Assembly (NCBI RefSeq): GCF_025449215.1
Contig: NZ_CP104900.1
Coordinates: forward strand, 1,302,001 to 1,366,000
DNA length: 64,000 nucleotides
Source of the DNA: Shewanella seohaensis
GTDB taxonomy: Bacteria > Pseudomonadota > Gammaproteobacteria > Enterobacterales > Shewanellaceae
Direction of reading: 5' to 3'
How positions within the stretch are numbered: position 1 is the stretch's first letter; the number at the start of each line of letters is the position of its first letter. A model generated the notes under the pieces. The model saw nothing but the letters and a program-made list of their open reading frames with translations, ran no database searches and was not told the origin of the DNA. This document shows, one piece after another, positions 1 to 9,501 of the stretch. The position numbers and the translations under genes were made by a program.

Positions 1-1668
1 GAGGCCAACCAGATCTTCGAGTTTAACCGCGAGCTGCTGCAATCAGGGGTCGAAAACATCGAGCAGGGGATCAGCGTGGTCGATGCCGATATGCGCCTAG
101 TTGCATGGAACAAACGCTATATCGAATTGCTTGATTATCCTAAAGATTACGTTAAAGCTGGTATACCGATAGAGACGCTGCTGAGGTTTAATATCGAGCG
201 TGGCATTATTGTGGGTGATGAGGCCCATGAGCTGGTGGAAAAACGCCTCGCCCATATGCGTAGCGGCAGCCCACACCATTTTCAACGCACTATGCTCGAT
301 GGCAAGGTGCTGGAGATCCGTGGTCAAGCCATGCCGGGTGGCGGCTTTGTCAGTACCTTTACCGACATTACCGCCCATATTCAGGCCGAAAAAGCCCTGC
401 AACTGGCTAACGAAACTCTCGAAAAACGGGTCGAAAGTCGCACAAGGGAACTCGCGAAAGCTAAGGCCGAAGCCGAGGCGGCCAATAGCAGTAAAACGCG
501 TTTTTTAGCGGCGGCGAGCCATGATTTAATGCAGCCCTTTAACGCGCTCACCCTGTTTACCGAGATGCTTAAACAGCGGGTGACGTCGACCGAACTCAAG
601 GATCTCGCCACCCATATTGAAGCCTCCTTAAATGTGGTGGAGAGTCTGCTATCCGATCTGGTGGAAATCTCCCGCCTCGATGGCGGCAGCCTTAAAACCG
701 AACAGAGCCAGTTTGCACTCGACGATGTACTCTCGACCTTAGTGAATGAGTTTAAAGTGCTTTCTGCCGAGCAGGGCATCGATTTTTCCTATCAGTTTTC
801 CTCTTGCCTAGTGCAGAGCGACCAACGTTTGCTGCGACGGATTATTCAAAACTTCCTCTCCAATGCGTTCCATTATTCCCCAGCTGGCGCGGTGAATCGG
901 CAAACGCCGCTGTCGCTCAATGCCAGCGCGGCTTTGCCTAAGCTATCACAAGCCGATTTTGTGCCTAAGGTGCTGCTGGGTGTGAGGCGGCTCGAACATA
1001 GCCTGCTTATCCAAGTGTGGGACAATGGCCCTGGCATTCCTCAAGATAAACAGCAGGCGATTTTCGGCGAGTTTGAGCGCCTCGAACAAACGCGGGAGAT
1101 CCCGGGGCTTGGGCTGGGACTGGCGATTTGCGATCGCATCGCTAAGTTACTCGGGCTTAAGATTGCCTTGCACTCCGAGGTGGGTAAGGGCACCTGTTTT
1201 AGTGTTGAAGTGCCGCGCGTATTCGCACAGGCTAAACCCAGTAATCCCAGTAATGTGGTTAAGCTACGCAGCGAAGAGGAAGGCGCAAACGATAGCTTTA
1301 ATATCAGCGTGTTAGTCATAGATAACGATGAGTTAATGCTAAAGGCCATCTCCTCATTGTTGTTAGGCTGGGGTTGCCATGTACTCACTGCACGGGATAA
1401 AGCAAGTGCCGAGCAGCAACTTGCGCAGCAGGTGTTGCCGAAGCTTATCATTGCCGATTACCACTTGGATGATGACCAAAACGGTGTCGATCTGGTGCAA
1501 AGCTTACTCACCCATCCTGTGTTTAGCAGCCAGCGTCCGACCTGCATTATCTGCTCGGCAGATCCGTCTGAATCCGTGCGACAACACACCAGCAGTGCAC
1601 AGTTCAGTTTTGTGCGTAAACCCGTTAAAGCCACCGCCTTAAAACGATTGATTAAGCAATTGTCTTAA
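1..1668 (+). CDS. CrbS/MxtR-like hybrid sensor histidine kinase (5' end outside window)
   Basis: The frame is open from base 1, so the N-terminus lies to the left. Visible in order: a PAS-type segment (IEQGISVVDADMRLVAWN), a coiled-coil linker, a HisKA domain with the H-box AAASHDLMQPF (His codon at 520-522), an HATPase with N box (QNFLSNAFHYS), G1 (DNGPGIP) and G2 (GLGLGLAI), and a C-terminal receiver with acceptor Asp at 1456-1458 (IADYHLD) and the conserved Lys in RKPVK. The PAS and H-box sequences resemble the cytoplasmic half of CrbS/MxtR kinases, which carry an N-terminal sodium/solute symporter domain and control acetate use (acs) with a LuxR-type partner. That partner type is encoded convergently next door. 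The symporter half is not visible, so an ErcS/NahK-type soluble kinase is possible. Confidence 0.85.
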   Translation, partial: EANQIFEFNRELLQSGVENIEQGISVVDADMRLVAWNKRYIELLDYPKDYVKAGIPIETLLRFNIERGIIVGDEAHELVEKRLAHMRSGSPHHFQRTMLDGKVLEIRGQAMPGGGFVSTFTDITAHIQAEKALQLANETLEKRVESRTRELAKAKAEAEAANSSKTRFLAAASHDLMQPFNALTLFTEMLKQRVTSTELKDLATHIEASLNVVESLLSDLVEISRLDGGSLKTEQSQFALDDVLSTLVNEFKVLSAEQGIDFSYQFSSCLVQSDQRLLRRIIQNFLSNAFHYSPAGAVNRQTPLSLNASAALPKLSQADFVPKVLLGVRRLEHSLLIQVWDNGPGIPQDKQQAIFGEFERLEQTREIPGLGLGLAICDRIAKLLGLKIALHSEVGKGTCFSVEVPRVFAQAKPSNPSNVVKLRSEEEGANDSFNISVLVIDNDELMLKAISSLLLGWGCHVLTARDKASAEQQLAQQVLPKLIIADYHLDDDQNGVDLVQSLLTHPVFSSQRPTCIICSADPSESVRQHTSSAQFSFVRKPVKATALKRLIKQLS

Positions 1669-1705
1669 CTCTGCACTATCGTGGTTCTGGTTTAATAAAT
1701 ACGGA

Positions 1706-1738
1706 TAAAAAACAGTGGCTTAGTGCCACTGTTTCTTT
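1706..1738. terminator. Bidirectional intrinsic terminator between convergent kinase and regulator genes
   Basis: A 10-bp stem (AAACAGTGGC / GCCACTGTTT) with a short loop is followed by T-rich sequence on the plus strand and preceded by an A-run that gives a T tail on the minus strand. It lies between the stops of two convergent genes. Confidence 0.75.
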
Positions 1739-1765
1739 AGGTTTGAATTCTGGAGCCTAGGTTAG

Positions 1766-2437
1766 TTAGGCGCTGATCGGCGGTTTATCGTTGCTGGTTA
1801 TCATCAACTGTTGGAAGACTAAGCCTGCCTGAGTGCGGTTGTAGACTTCGAGTTTGACCAGTATCGCCGACACGTGTTTCTTTACCGTGGTCTCTTTAAT
1901 ATCAAGATCATATGCGATCTGCTTGTTTAAGCGTCCATTGGCAATGCTGGCCAGCACTGTGTACTGCTGTGGGGTTAATTGCGCCAGTTGCTTCGCTAAA
2001 CGTTGATGCTCGGCAGCGGTTTGCTGATCGACATTGATATCCGTGTGTTCCGGTAGCCAGACTTCCCCTTCGAGCACAGTAGCAATCGCGGTGGAGATCT
2101 GGGTTAAGCTGGCGGATTTGGGGATAAACGCACTGGCGCCAAAGTTAATGGCCTTACGGATAATCTCGGGCTGATCATCGGAGGACACCATGATCACCGC
2201 GATATCGGGAAAATGATTCTGTAGTAGAGTTAAGCCAGTAAAGCCCTCATTGCCGGGCATATGTAAATCGAGAAAGATCAGTTCAATATCAGGATTATTC
2301 TCAACGAGCGTAATTAATTCTTGAAAGTTTTCCGCTTCCAATACTTCCGCTGTATTCACATTCTTGAGAACAGCTTGTGTTAAGGCTGTACGAAATAATG
2401 GATGATCATCAGCAATGGCGACTTTTATCTGAGACAT
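1766..2437 (-). CDS. LuxR/NarL-family response regulator (CrbR/ErdR-like)
   Basis: A 223-residue protein. The N-terminal receiver has an acidic pocket (ADDH near residue 10), phospho-acceptor Asp57 (IFLDLHMPG) and conserved Lys107 (FIPKSAS). The C-terminal LuxR-type helix-turn-helix covers roughly residues 150-210 (LTPQQYTVLASIANGRLNKQIAYDLDIKETTVKKHVSAIL, read as the usual GerE domain). The start ATG has AAGGGAA upstream. It is convergent with the hybrid kinase, and this pairing suggests a cognate system. Known CrbR/ErdR regulators activate acs and acetate metabolism; the assignment here is by resemblance and context only. Confidence 0.9.
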   Translation of the reverse strand: MSQIKVAIADDHPLFRTALTQAVLKNVNTAEVLEAENFQELITLVENNPDIELIFLDLHMPGNEGFTGLTLLQNHFPDIAVIMVSSDDQPEIIRKAINFGASAFIPKSASLTQISTAIATVLEGEVWLPEHTDINVDQQTAAEHQRLAKQLAQLTPQQYTVLASIANGRLNKQIAYDLDIKETTVKKHVSAILVKLEVYNRTQAGLVFQQLMITSNDKPPISA

Positions 2438-2513
2438 AATCCGTTCCCTTTATTTTTTAACCCAGTTTAATCCTATTGGAAATTAATGCTAGATAATATT
2501 TAAAGCCGTTAAA

Positions 2514-2546
2514 TTAATAACCGACTCATGGGAGTCGGTTATTATT
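2514..2546 (-). terminator. Terminator of the TonB receptor gene
   Basis: A perfect 11-bp stem (AATAACCGACT / AGTCGGTTATT) with a 6-nt loop lies just past the receptor stop on the minus strand, followed by T/A-rich sequence. Confidence 0.7.
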
Positions 2547-2567
2547 ATGCGTCAATAACATTATATT

Positions 2568-4843
2568 CTAGAAATTATAGCCAACAGTGAGAGAGATAGT
2601 CTCTGGATCGCCATAATAACCAATTAATGTATTGTCACCGCCTAAACCTGGAATATATCCGCCATTACCATCTGGGGTGACGAAGGCGTAGTTACCGACC
2701 AGATATTCTTCGTTAGTGACGTTTTTCCAATGCAGACCCGCTTGCCAGTGACCGTCGTTGCTGTACCAGTTCAAGCCGAGGTTTAACAGGCCATAGCCGT
2801 CTTGGCTCAACAGGTTATTTACTACGGCTAAGTCGTAGTCGCTGCGATAGTAGTAGTTACCATTGGCCACAAAGCTGCCGATATCCGTGTCGATATTGTA
2901 GCTAAATCCAACGTTTGCCGTGGTATCAGGGGTGTTGGTGATAGTGTAAGTGTCGCTGATATCGATGCGGTTTCCATCGCTATCGTAGGAGATCACTTCC
3001 TCGAAGCTTGCATCGATTAAGCCCAGAGTCGCGAACAGATTCAATGACTCAGTCGCAGCGTATTCCACTTCGAGTTCTAGACCCGTGGCGGTCGATTTAC
3101 CAATGTTGCCTAGACGTTGGTTAAGATCGGACGCGTTTTCACCGGGTAATACGGTCACGAACTGTCTGTCTTTATGGTCTAAGTAGAAGGCGGTTGCGTT
3201 AACTCGCAGCCTGTCAAACCATTCACTCTTCATACCCAATTCATAGGAATCAACGACTTCTGGGTCTACTGCGGGTTCTGGACCTGTTGCCCTTGGGTTA
3301 AAGGTGCCCGACTTGAAGCCCTGTGAATAGCTGGTAAAGAGCATCATATCGTCGCTGAGTTGGTACTCTAAACCTAAGCGTGGATTGAGTTTCGACCAGG
3401 TTTCTTCATCATCTAACACCTTAGGAATACTGGCGTTGATGGCATCTTCATCGCGAACATATCCTGGGATCCAGCCAGTTTCGGGATAAAGCGTCGTAAA
3501 CATGATGCCGTTATAGACAGTGGCATCCTTCGTTTCGCGGGTATAACGCAAACCGGCGGTCATCGACAATTTATCTGTGATGTCGTAAGAGCCCTGAGCG
3601 TAGGCGGCATAGCTTTCACTGTTGTTGCAACCACGAACTTCACGAGTGAGACCACCGTAAGCTTTGTAATATTCATACAGGATGGAATCGAACATCCCGC
3701 AGGAATCGCCTTTAAAGTAATAAAGGCCTGAGACGAGTTTCAAATTATCGCCGTCGTAGTTAGCTTGGAATTCCTGACTAAATTGCTCGTCATCGTAGAT
3801 GGCTGGAACGTCCAAAATACGCAGACTGGTGTTGTCAAAGTCGATGTTGGTAGGCGAATAGCTCTCGCGGGATGAGGTCACGGATTTCAGTGTCCAATCA
3901 TCGTTCAGGCCGTATTCAATGGTCAGCCCCCAACCTTCGGTTTCTACTTTGTTCCAGGTTGGCATACTGGTGTAAGAGTCGTATTTGCTGTCTGGTACTG
4001 GGGCATCGGTCAGGACACTGGGGAGCATACGGTAGCCCCCTTTGAATTCGACTCATCTGTGGTTTTGTCGTAGTTGAGGCGCATAAAAAGATCGTCGGTT
4101 GGCGTGTATTCTAAGCTCACACGGCCCGCCATAACATCTTTGTTATAGTTTTCAGTATCTTGATCTGGTAATGCTGAGGTGATGAAGTCACCATAACCAT
4201 CGCGATTTAAGCTTGCGAAGGCGCCACCAATATACAGCTTGTTATCAATTAAAGGTAATTGACCTGCTATCTTGTAGTCTTGCTGGTTGTAGCTGCCGAT
4301 GGTGGCATTGAGGTTTAACTCAGCGTCACCGCTCATCTTTTTGGTCACGTATTTGACTGCGCCGCCGATGGTATTTTTACCATAGAGGGTGCCCTGTGGG
4401 CCACGCAGTACTTCGATACGTTGCACATCGAGGATATCGAGCACCGCGCCCTGTGGGCGGGCGATATACACATCATCGATATAGATACCGACGCCGGGCT
4501 CATAGCCCCAGAGCGGATCTTCTTGACCGACACCGCGAATAAAGGCCGTGAGGGTAGAGTTAGTGCCACGACTGGATTGCAGCGTGGTGTTGGGTGAAAA
4601 TTGCTGGATTTCAGTCATCACGCTGATGCCATTTTCCGCTAAATCGTCAGCACTGACCGAGGTCACTGCAACTGGTACGTTTTGCAGGCTCTCAATGGAC
4701 TTACGAGCGGTGACTTCAATGCGTTCTAAGGTGGCTTGCTTCTCCCCGGTGCTATTTTCATCCTCGGCAACAGCATATTGTGCTGCCAATGCAGATGAGA
4801 TAGCTAAAGCAATGCAACTCATTTTGATAGTATTCTGTTTCAT
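2568..4843 (-). pseudogene. TonB-dependent outer-membrane receptor, frameshifted
   Basis: Two overlapping reading frames together give one receptor of about 760 residues. The N-terminal part has a signal peptide (cut after AAQYAVA), a plug domain (ERIEVTARK... RIEVLRGPQGTLYGKNTIGGAV) and the first strands. The C-terminal part is the beta-barrel with a TonB_dep_Rec signature and a terminal Phe (LTVGYNF). The frames meet at a C5 run on the plus strand (4036-4040). One extra base there restores continuous coding (NSKGGYRMLPS). The start ATG at 4843 follows a region rich in CTATAGTA-type palindromes. A secreted esterase gene lies directly upstream on the same strand, hinting at a shared substrate. 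The ligand is unknown. The break may be a base-calling error, phase variation at a G tract, or real decay. Confidence 0.88.
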
Positions 4844-4886
4844 ACAGATTTCCCGTTGTAGTATTTATTTTTTAAAGGTTGGTACT

Positions 4887-4957
4887 TACTACTATTTTTC
4901 TGATTCACATTGACTCTATAGTAATTATTTAAAATTTAAATCGGTACTATAGTAGTA
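4887..4957. promoter_or_regulatory. Candidate operator/promoter region upstream of the TonB receptor
   Basis: An A/T-rich 71-bp stretch contains TACTACTAT at 4887-4895, a CTATAGTA motif at 4916-4923, and the perfect palindrome TACTATAGTA at 4945-4954 running into ATAGTAGTA (4949-4957), the inverse of the first motif. Repeated half-sites just ahead of a receptor start suggest regulator binding. The regulator is not identified. Confidence 0.4.
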
Positions 4958-5035
4958 TGTGTTTTTAACTTATTGTTTTTATTTTTATACCGACACGTTG
5001 AATATCGATACTCAGGGTTTATTTATTATTAAACC

Positions 5036-5961
5036 CTATATTCCCCAAAGATTGATTATTTCTGGCATGCTGCTGATAGGTGCTTTTAGTAAAAAGTCTC
5101 CCGTTTTTCCGCCGTTTTTAATATCAGGATTAACGGCAATGCCATGGCCCATATTATTTATTTCAACTAACGAAATAAGGTTATTGCCACTCGTATCGGA
5201 CCAAGTGCTAACACTATAGTCGGCATATTGTTCGACTCTTGGTGTTTTATTCGCTTGGGTCAGTGCGACCCACTGGGCCGAGAGTTGTTTGGCATTTTCA
5301 GGATTCACCACCACATCATTTTGCCCGGTCCACACGGTTAAGGCGGGCCAGTGTTGTTGGTTCGGATGCACCTGTTTGGCAAAACTCACCAGTTCTTCAA
5401 CAGACTCTGCTGGGCCCTTTTTCATGCATGAAATGGCTTTGGTCAGGTTGTCGGCGCAGGGGTAAGGCAGGCCTGCGATCACCGCGCCTGCGGTGAATAA
5501 ATCGGGATAGTTAACCAGTGCGGCGCTGGCCATAGCGCCACCGGCGGACAGGCCAATCACATAGACGCGCTTCGCGCCGGATTGGGATTGGGCTTTGGCT
5601 ATCATGTTTTTCAGCGATAGCATCTCGCCGCTATCCACCTGAGTATCCTGCGCTGAAAACCAGTTATAACAACGCTTTACATTGTTCTCAAAACTCTGTT
5701 GTGGTACCAGTAAGCTAAACTTTTTCTCTTGGGCGAGGGCGGTTAAACCGCTATTGTTGGCCAGTTCCACGCCATCCTGCACACAGCCGTGCAGTAGCAC
5801 TACTAGCGCATCTTGGCTTGGGCCTTCGGGCGATAAATAGGAGGCGGTTAACTCACCGGGATTGGCGCCAAATTCGCTAAATGCCTGATACTCACTCTGG
5901 GCATAGGCGGGGAGAATAACAGTGCGCTGAGGCAAGTGGCAATGAGTGTCAATTTGCGCAT
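5036..5961 (-). pseudogene. Secreted PHB-depolymerase-like esterase (LpqC family), frameshifted
   Basis: The main frame encodes an alpha/beta-hydrolase with an oxyanion-type LHGC motif, the nucleophile elbow GLSAGGA (Ser), a WTGQNDVVVNP acid loop and a terminal NNMGHG catalytic His. These are the marks of the poly(3-hydroxybutyrate) depolymerase/LpqC esterase family. The signal peptide lies in another frame: ATG at 5961 gives MRKLTLIATCLSALLFSP, then the frame slips at the G4 run 5909-5912. One more base there joins it to PAYAQSEYQ, giving a normal signal cleavage after AYA. Full length would be about 308 residues. It precedes the TonB receptor on the same strand with a gap of about 190 bp. 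The frameshift probably reflects a homopolymer miscall. Confidence 0.82.
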
Positions 5962-6105
5962 AGGAGTGCTTCCAAGTTCATGATAGTGAGAACTTGCTGA
6001 ATTTTGCGGCGCCTGACAATGGCACTTTAGTTCCAGAGCCTGATGCTGCCCTGCGCTGGTTGGTGCGCTGTTGCGAATGCCAATAAGGTTGGAGCAATAA
6101 CCCAT

Positions 6106-6131
6106 CGCAAACGAATCAGGACTCGTTTGCG
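6106..6131. repeat. Inverted repeat in the esterase-macA intergenic region
   Basis: Nine-bp perfect arms CGCAAACGA / TCGTTTGCG are separated by 8 bp between the divergently transcribed esterase and macA genes. It could be an operator or a structured 5' leader. No regulator gene adjoins it. Confidence 0.45.
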
Positions 6132-6294
6132 GGAATTGTTACGGCCGTGATCTCTGTTTCAAACTTCTACACAGATATTTGCAAATCTTTACCCGATATC
6201 GACATTTCCTTCGTCTACTGCGCCGAGCTAACTCTATATACTGACTGCACTATTTTTCCTCCCGCAAGATGTACGCTTGCGCCCATTGGCATTG

Positions 6295-7524
6295 ATGGAC
6301 ACCCAGATTCAGATGAAAAAATCCTCAAAGCGTAAACTAATATTGTTCTTAAGTGGCTTAGTCCTCCTCGGGGGCGGCGCTTATTTTCTGCTGCATAAAC
6401 CCGAGGCGGCCCCAAGCTATGTGACTGAACCCGTTAAGCGCGGCGACATTGAAAACTCGGTGCTCGCTAATGGCATGTTGCAGGCCTCCAAGTTGGTGAG
6501 TGTGGGCGCGCAAGTCTCGGGGCAAATTCAGAGTCTGCCTGTGGATCTTGGGCAAGAGGTGAAAAAGGGCGACCTTATCGCGCAAATCGACAGCCTTGCC
6601 CAGCAAAACAACCTGCAAAATGCGCTGGCCTCCCTTAAAAGTATCAATGCCCAGTACCGCGCTAAACAGGCGCAAATTCGTCAGGCAAAACTCGAATATA
6701 CCCGTCAGCAGGAAATGCTCGCCGATAAAGCCAGCTCCCGCGCAGACTTTGAAGCCGCCGAAGCCACGCTGACGGTTTATCAAGCCGAGCTTGAGCAGTT
6801 ACAGGCGCAAAAACAACAGGCTGAGATTAATGTCGACAGTGCCAGAATTGATTTAGGTTATACCAAGATCACCGCGCCGATGGATGGCACAGTCGTTTAC
6901 TCTGCGGTTGAAGTGGGCCAAACCGTTAACGCCAATCAAACTACGCCAACCATAGTCGAGATGGCGCAGCTCGATACCATGACGGTCAAGGCGCAGATCT
7001 CCGAGGCGGATATCGTCAATGTGCATCCGGGGCAGGCGGTGTACTTTACGATTCTCGGTCGTCCCAACCATCCTTATCGCGGCACCCTAAGGGCGATTGA
7101 ACCCGGTCCCACTTCCATGGATGGTGACGATAGCAATATGAGTTCCAGCGATTCAGACGCCATCTACTACCACGGCTTATTCGATGTCGAAAACCCCGAC
7201 CGTACCCTGCGTATTGGCATGACGGCGCAGATCTCGATTGTGCTCGCCAAAGCCGATGATGCGCAGTTAGTGCCATCGCAGGTGCTGCGAGCTAAACCGC
7301 GGGATAAAGCGGCATCGGCAAGCGATCGCAAATCCCGTGGGCCGCAGTATCAAGTGCCAGTGCTGGTAAATAACCAAGTGCAATATGTGGACGTGACTGT
7401 TGGTATTAATAACAAAATCAATGCCGAAATCCTGTCTGGCCTGAACGAAGGCGACCAAGTGGTGCTCGGAATGCCCGCCGACGGTTCGACCATGAAGTTC
7501 CGTGGCCCACCAATGAGGTTTTAA
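6295..7524 (+). CDS. macA: MacA-like periplasmic adaptor subunit of a tripartite efflux pump
   Basis: About 409 residues. The N-terminus has a short basic stretch and one membrane anchor ([20 protein letters not shown]). It is followed by a biotinyl-lipoyl-like half motif ([29 protein letters not shown]), a long alpha-hairpin coiled coil (about residues 100-180), the second lipoyl half ([12 protein letters not shown]), a beta-barrel domain and a membrane-proximal domain. This is the HlyD/MacA layout, linking MacB in the inner membrane to an outer-membrane channel. ATG at 6295 was chosen; ATG at 6313 (MKKSSKR) is an alternative, since neither has a strong ribosome-binding site. macB follows after 2 bp, so the two are co-transcribed. 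Confidence 0.92.
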   Translation: MDTQIQMKKSSKRKLILFLSGLVLLGGGAYFLLHKPEAAPSYVTEPVKRGDIENSVLANGMLQASKLVSVGAQVSGQIQSLPVDLGQEVKKGDLIAQIDSLAQQNNLQNALASLKSINAQYRAKQAQIRQAKLEYTRQQEMLADKASSRADFEAAEATLTVYQAELEQLQAQKQQAEINVDSARIDLGYTKITAPMDGTVVYSAVEVGQTVNANQTTPTIVEMAQLDTMTVKAQISEADIVNVHPGQAVYFTILGRPNHPYRGTLRAIEPGPTSMDGDDSNMSSSDSDAIYYHGLFDVENPDRTLRIGMTAQISIVLAKADDAQLVPSQVLRAKPRDKAASASDRKSRGPQYQVPVLVNNQVQYVDVTVGINNKINAEILSGLNEGDQVVLGMPADGSTMKFRGPPMRF

Positions 7525-7526
7525 GC

Positions 7527-9497
7527 GTGAGTAAGCCATTACTGGAAGTCTCAGCTTGTTACCGCAGTTTTCAGGCGGGTGAGCAACAACTGACTGTACT
7601 CAAAGATATTAATCTTTCCATCGCCCGTGGTGAGATGGTGGCGATTGTCGGCGCCTCGGGTTCGGGTAAGTCGACCCTGATGAATATCTTGGGCTGTTTA
7701 GATAAACCCTCAAAGGGCTCGTACTTTATCGATGGCCAAGATACCTCGCAGATGGATGTGGATGAACTGGCAAAGCTGAGGCGCGAGCATTTTGGCTTTA
7801 TTTTCCAGCGATATCATTTGCTTGGCGATCTCAATGCCGTGGGTAACGTCGAAGTGCCCGCCGTGTATGCGGGTAAAGATCGCTTAGAGCGTCGGGAGCG
7901 GGCGGAAAGCTTGTTATCGCGCTTGGGTTTAGGTGAGCGCCTAGACCATAAGCCGAATCAGCTCAGTGGCGGCCAGCAGCAAAGGGTGAGTGTGGCGCGG
8001 GCGCTGATGAATGGTGGCGATGTGATCCTCGCCGACGAACCGACGGGCGCTTTAGATAGTCACAGCGGCGAAGAAATGATGCGGCTGTTACAGGAGCTGC
8101 ACCGCGAGGGCCAGACCATCATTATCGTGACCCACGATATGCATGTGGCCCAGCATGCCGACCGTATTATCGAGATTAAGGACGGGGTGATTATCAGCGA
8201 TGAGCCTAATCCCGCCTCAAATATTGCGCCTGTGCCTAAGACCGAAGCGATCCCCGCCAAGACTAAGGCGCGCGCCCGCGTGGCGGCATGGGACAGATAT
8301 GCCGAAGCCCTGAAAATGGCGCTGCTGGCGATGTCGACCCATAGATTGCGCACCTTTTTAACTATGCTCGGGATTATTATCGGTATCGCCTCCGTGGTGT
8401 CTGTGGTGGCGCTGGGTGAAGGCTCGCAGCGGGAAATCTTAAAGAGCATTAGTTCGATGGGCACCAATACCATAGACATTCGCCCCGGCTCAGGCTTTGG
8501 TGATAGGCGCTCGGCAAGGGTGCGAACTTTGACCGCAAGCGATGCTAATGCACTGAAAAACTTGCCCTATGTCGATAGCGTCACCCCGAGCATTGGCTCG
8601 AGTGCGACTGTGCGTTATGGCAATAAGGCGGTCACGGCGACTGTGAATGGCGTGGGGCCAGAGTTCTTCCGCGTTCGAGGCTATGAGCTTGCCCAAGGAC
8701 AGTTTTGGGACGATGACAGTGTTAATGCGTTAGCCCAAGATGCGGTGATCGACGAGAACACCCGTAAACAGCTGTTCCCTAACAGTAGTGGCGCTATGAA
8801 TTCTGCCATTGGGGAAGTGATCTTCCTCGGGGATTTGCCAGTGCGGATTATCGGTGTGACTCAGCCTAAGGAAAGCGCCTTTGGTAACAGCGATGCCCTC
8901 AATGTGTGGGTGCCATACACGACGGTTTCTGGCCGTATGGTAGGCAAAAAATACTTAGATGGCATTACCGTGCGGCTAGATGAGTCGGTGCCGAGTAATG
9001 CGGCGGAGCAGGGCATTATTAGTCTGCTGAAGATGCGCCACGGCACGCAGGATTTCTTCACCATTAACACGGATACCATTCGCCAGAATATCGAGAAAAC
9101 CACCGCGACCATGACGCTATTAATCTCGGCGATTGCGGTGATTTCTCTCGTCGTGGGTGGCATTGGGGTGATGAATATCATGCTAGTGTCGGTGACCGAG
9201 CGCACCCGCGAGATTGGTGTTCGCATGGCGGTTGGGGCGCGCCAGAGTGATATTCTGCGGCAGTTTTTAATTGAGGCCGTGTTGGTTTGCCTGTGTGGCG
9301 GCGCGCTTGGGGTGGCCTTGGCCTATCTGATTGGCGTGGTGTTTGCCCAAGCGGGAGGCAGTTTCCAGATGATTTATTCGACGACTTCTATTGTTGCCGC
9401 CTTCGCCTGCTCTACCTTAATAGGGGTGTTGTTTGGCTTCCTGCCCGCTCGTAATGCGGCGCGTTTAGACCCTGTTGATGCCCTAGCGAGAGAGTAA
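7527..9497 (+). CDS. macB: MacB-like macrolide/peptide ABC transporter, fused ATPase-permease
   Basis: 656 residues with a GTG start, close to the 648 residues of E. coli MacB. The N-terminal ATPase has Walker [10 protein letters not shown] at residues 42-50, the ABC signature [15 protein letters not shown] and Walker [12 protein letters not shown]. The C-terminal half has one membrane helix near residue 280 ([20 protein letters not shown]), a large periplasmic MacB_PCD domain, and three terminal helices of the FtsX type ([30 protein letters not shown]). MacB is a mechanotransmission ATPase that drives efflux of periplasmic substrates through MacA and an outer-membrane channel. All three components are adjacent here. 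Substrates cannot be read from sequence. Confidence 0.95.
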   Translation: MSKPLLEVSACYRSFQAGEQQLTVLKDINLSIARGEMVAIVGASGSGKSTLMNILGCLDKPSKGSYFIDGQDTSQMDVDELAKLRREHFGFIFQRYHLLGDLNAVGNVEVPAVYAGKDRLERRERAESLLSRLGLGERLDHKPNQLSGGQQQRVSVARALMNGGDVILADEPTGALDSHSGEEMMRLLQELHREGQTIIIVTHDMHVAQHADRIIEIKDGVIISDEPNPASNIAPVPKTEAIPAKTKARARVAAWDRYAEALKMALLAMSTHRLRTFLTMLGIIIGIASVVSVVALGEGSQREILKSISSMGTNTIDIRPGSGFGDRRSARVRTLTASDANALKNLPYVDSVTPSIGSSATVRYGNKAVTATVNGVGPEFFRVRGYELAQGQFWDDDSVNALAQDAVIDENTRKQLFPNSSGAMNSAIGEVIFLGDLPVRIIGVTQPKESAFGNSDALNVWVPYTTVSGRMVGKKYLDGITVRLDESVPSNAAEQGIISLLKMRHGTQDFFTINTDTIRQNIEKTTATMTLLISAIAVISLVVGGIGVMNIMLVSVTERTREIGVRMAVGARQSDILRQFLIEAVLVCLCGGALGVALAYLIGVVFAQAGGSFQMIYSTTSIVAAFACSTLIGVLFGFLPARNAARLDPVDALARE

Positions 9498-9501
9498 CTG
9501 A

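Noticed and set aside
4548-4913. Plus-strand ORF of 121 codons opposite the TonB receptor start
   Set aside because: It mirrors the coding strand of a well-supported receptor gene and has no start signal or domain.
6277-6294. Upstream TTG start for macA
   Set aside because: No ribosome-binding site and an N-terminal extension with no counterpart; ATG at 6295 or 6313 fits the membrane anchor better.
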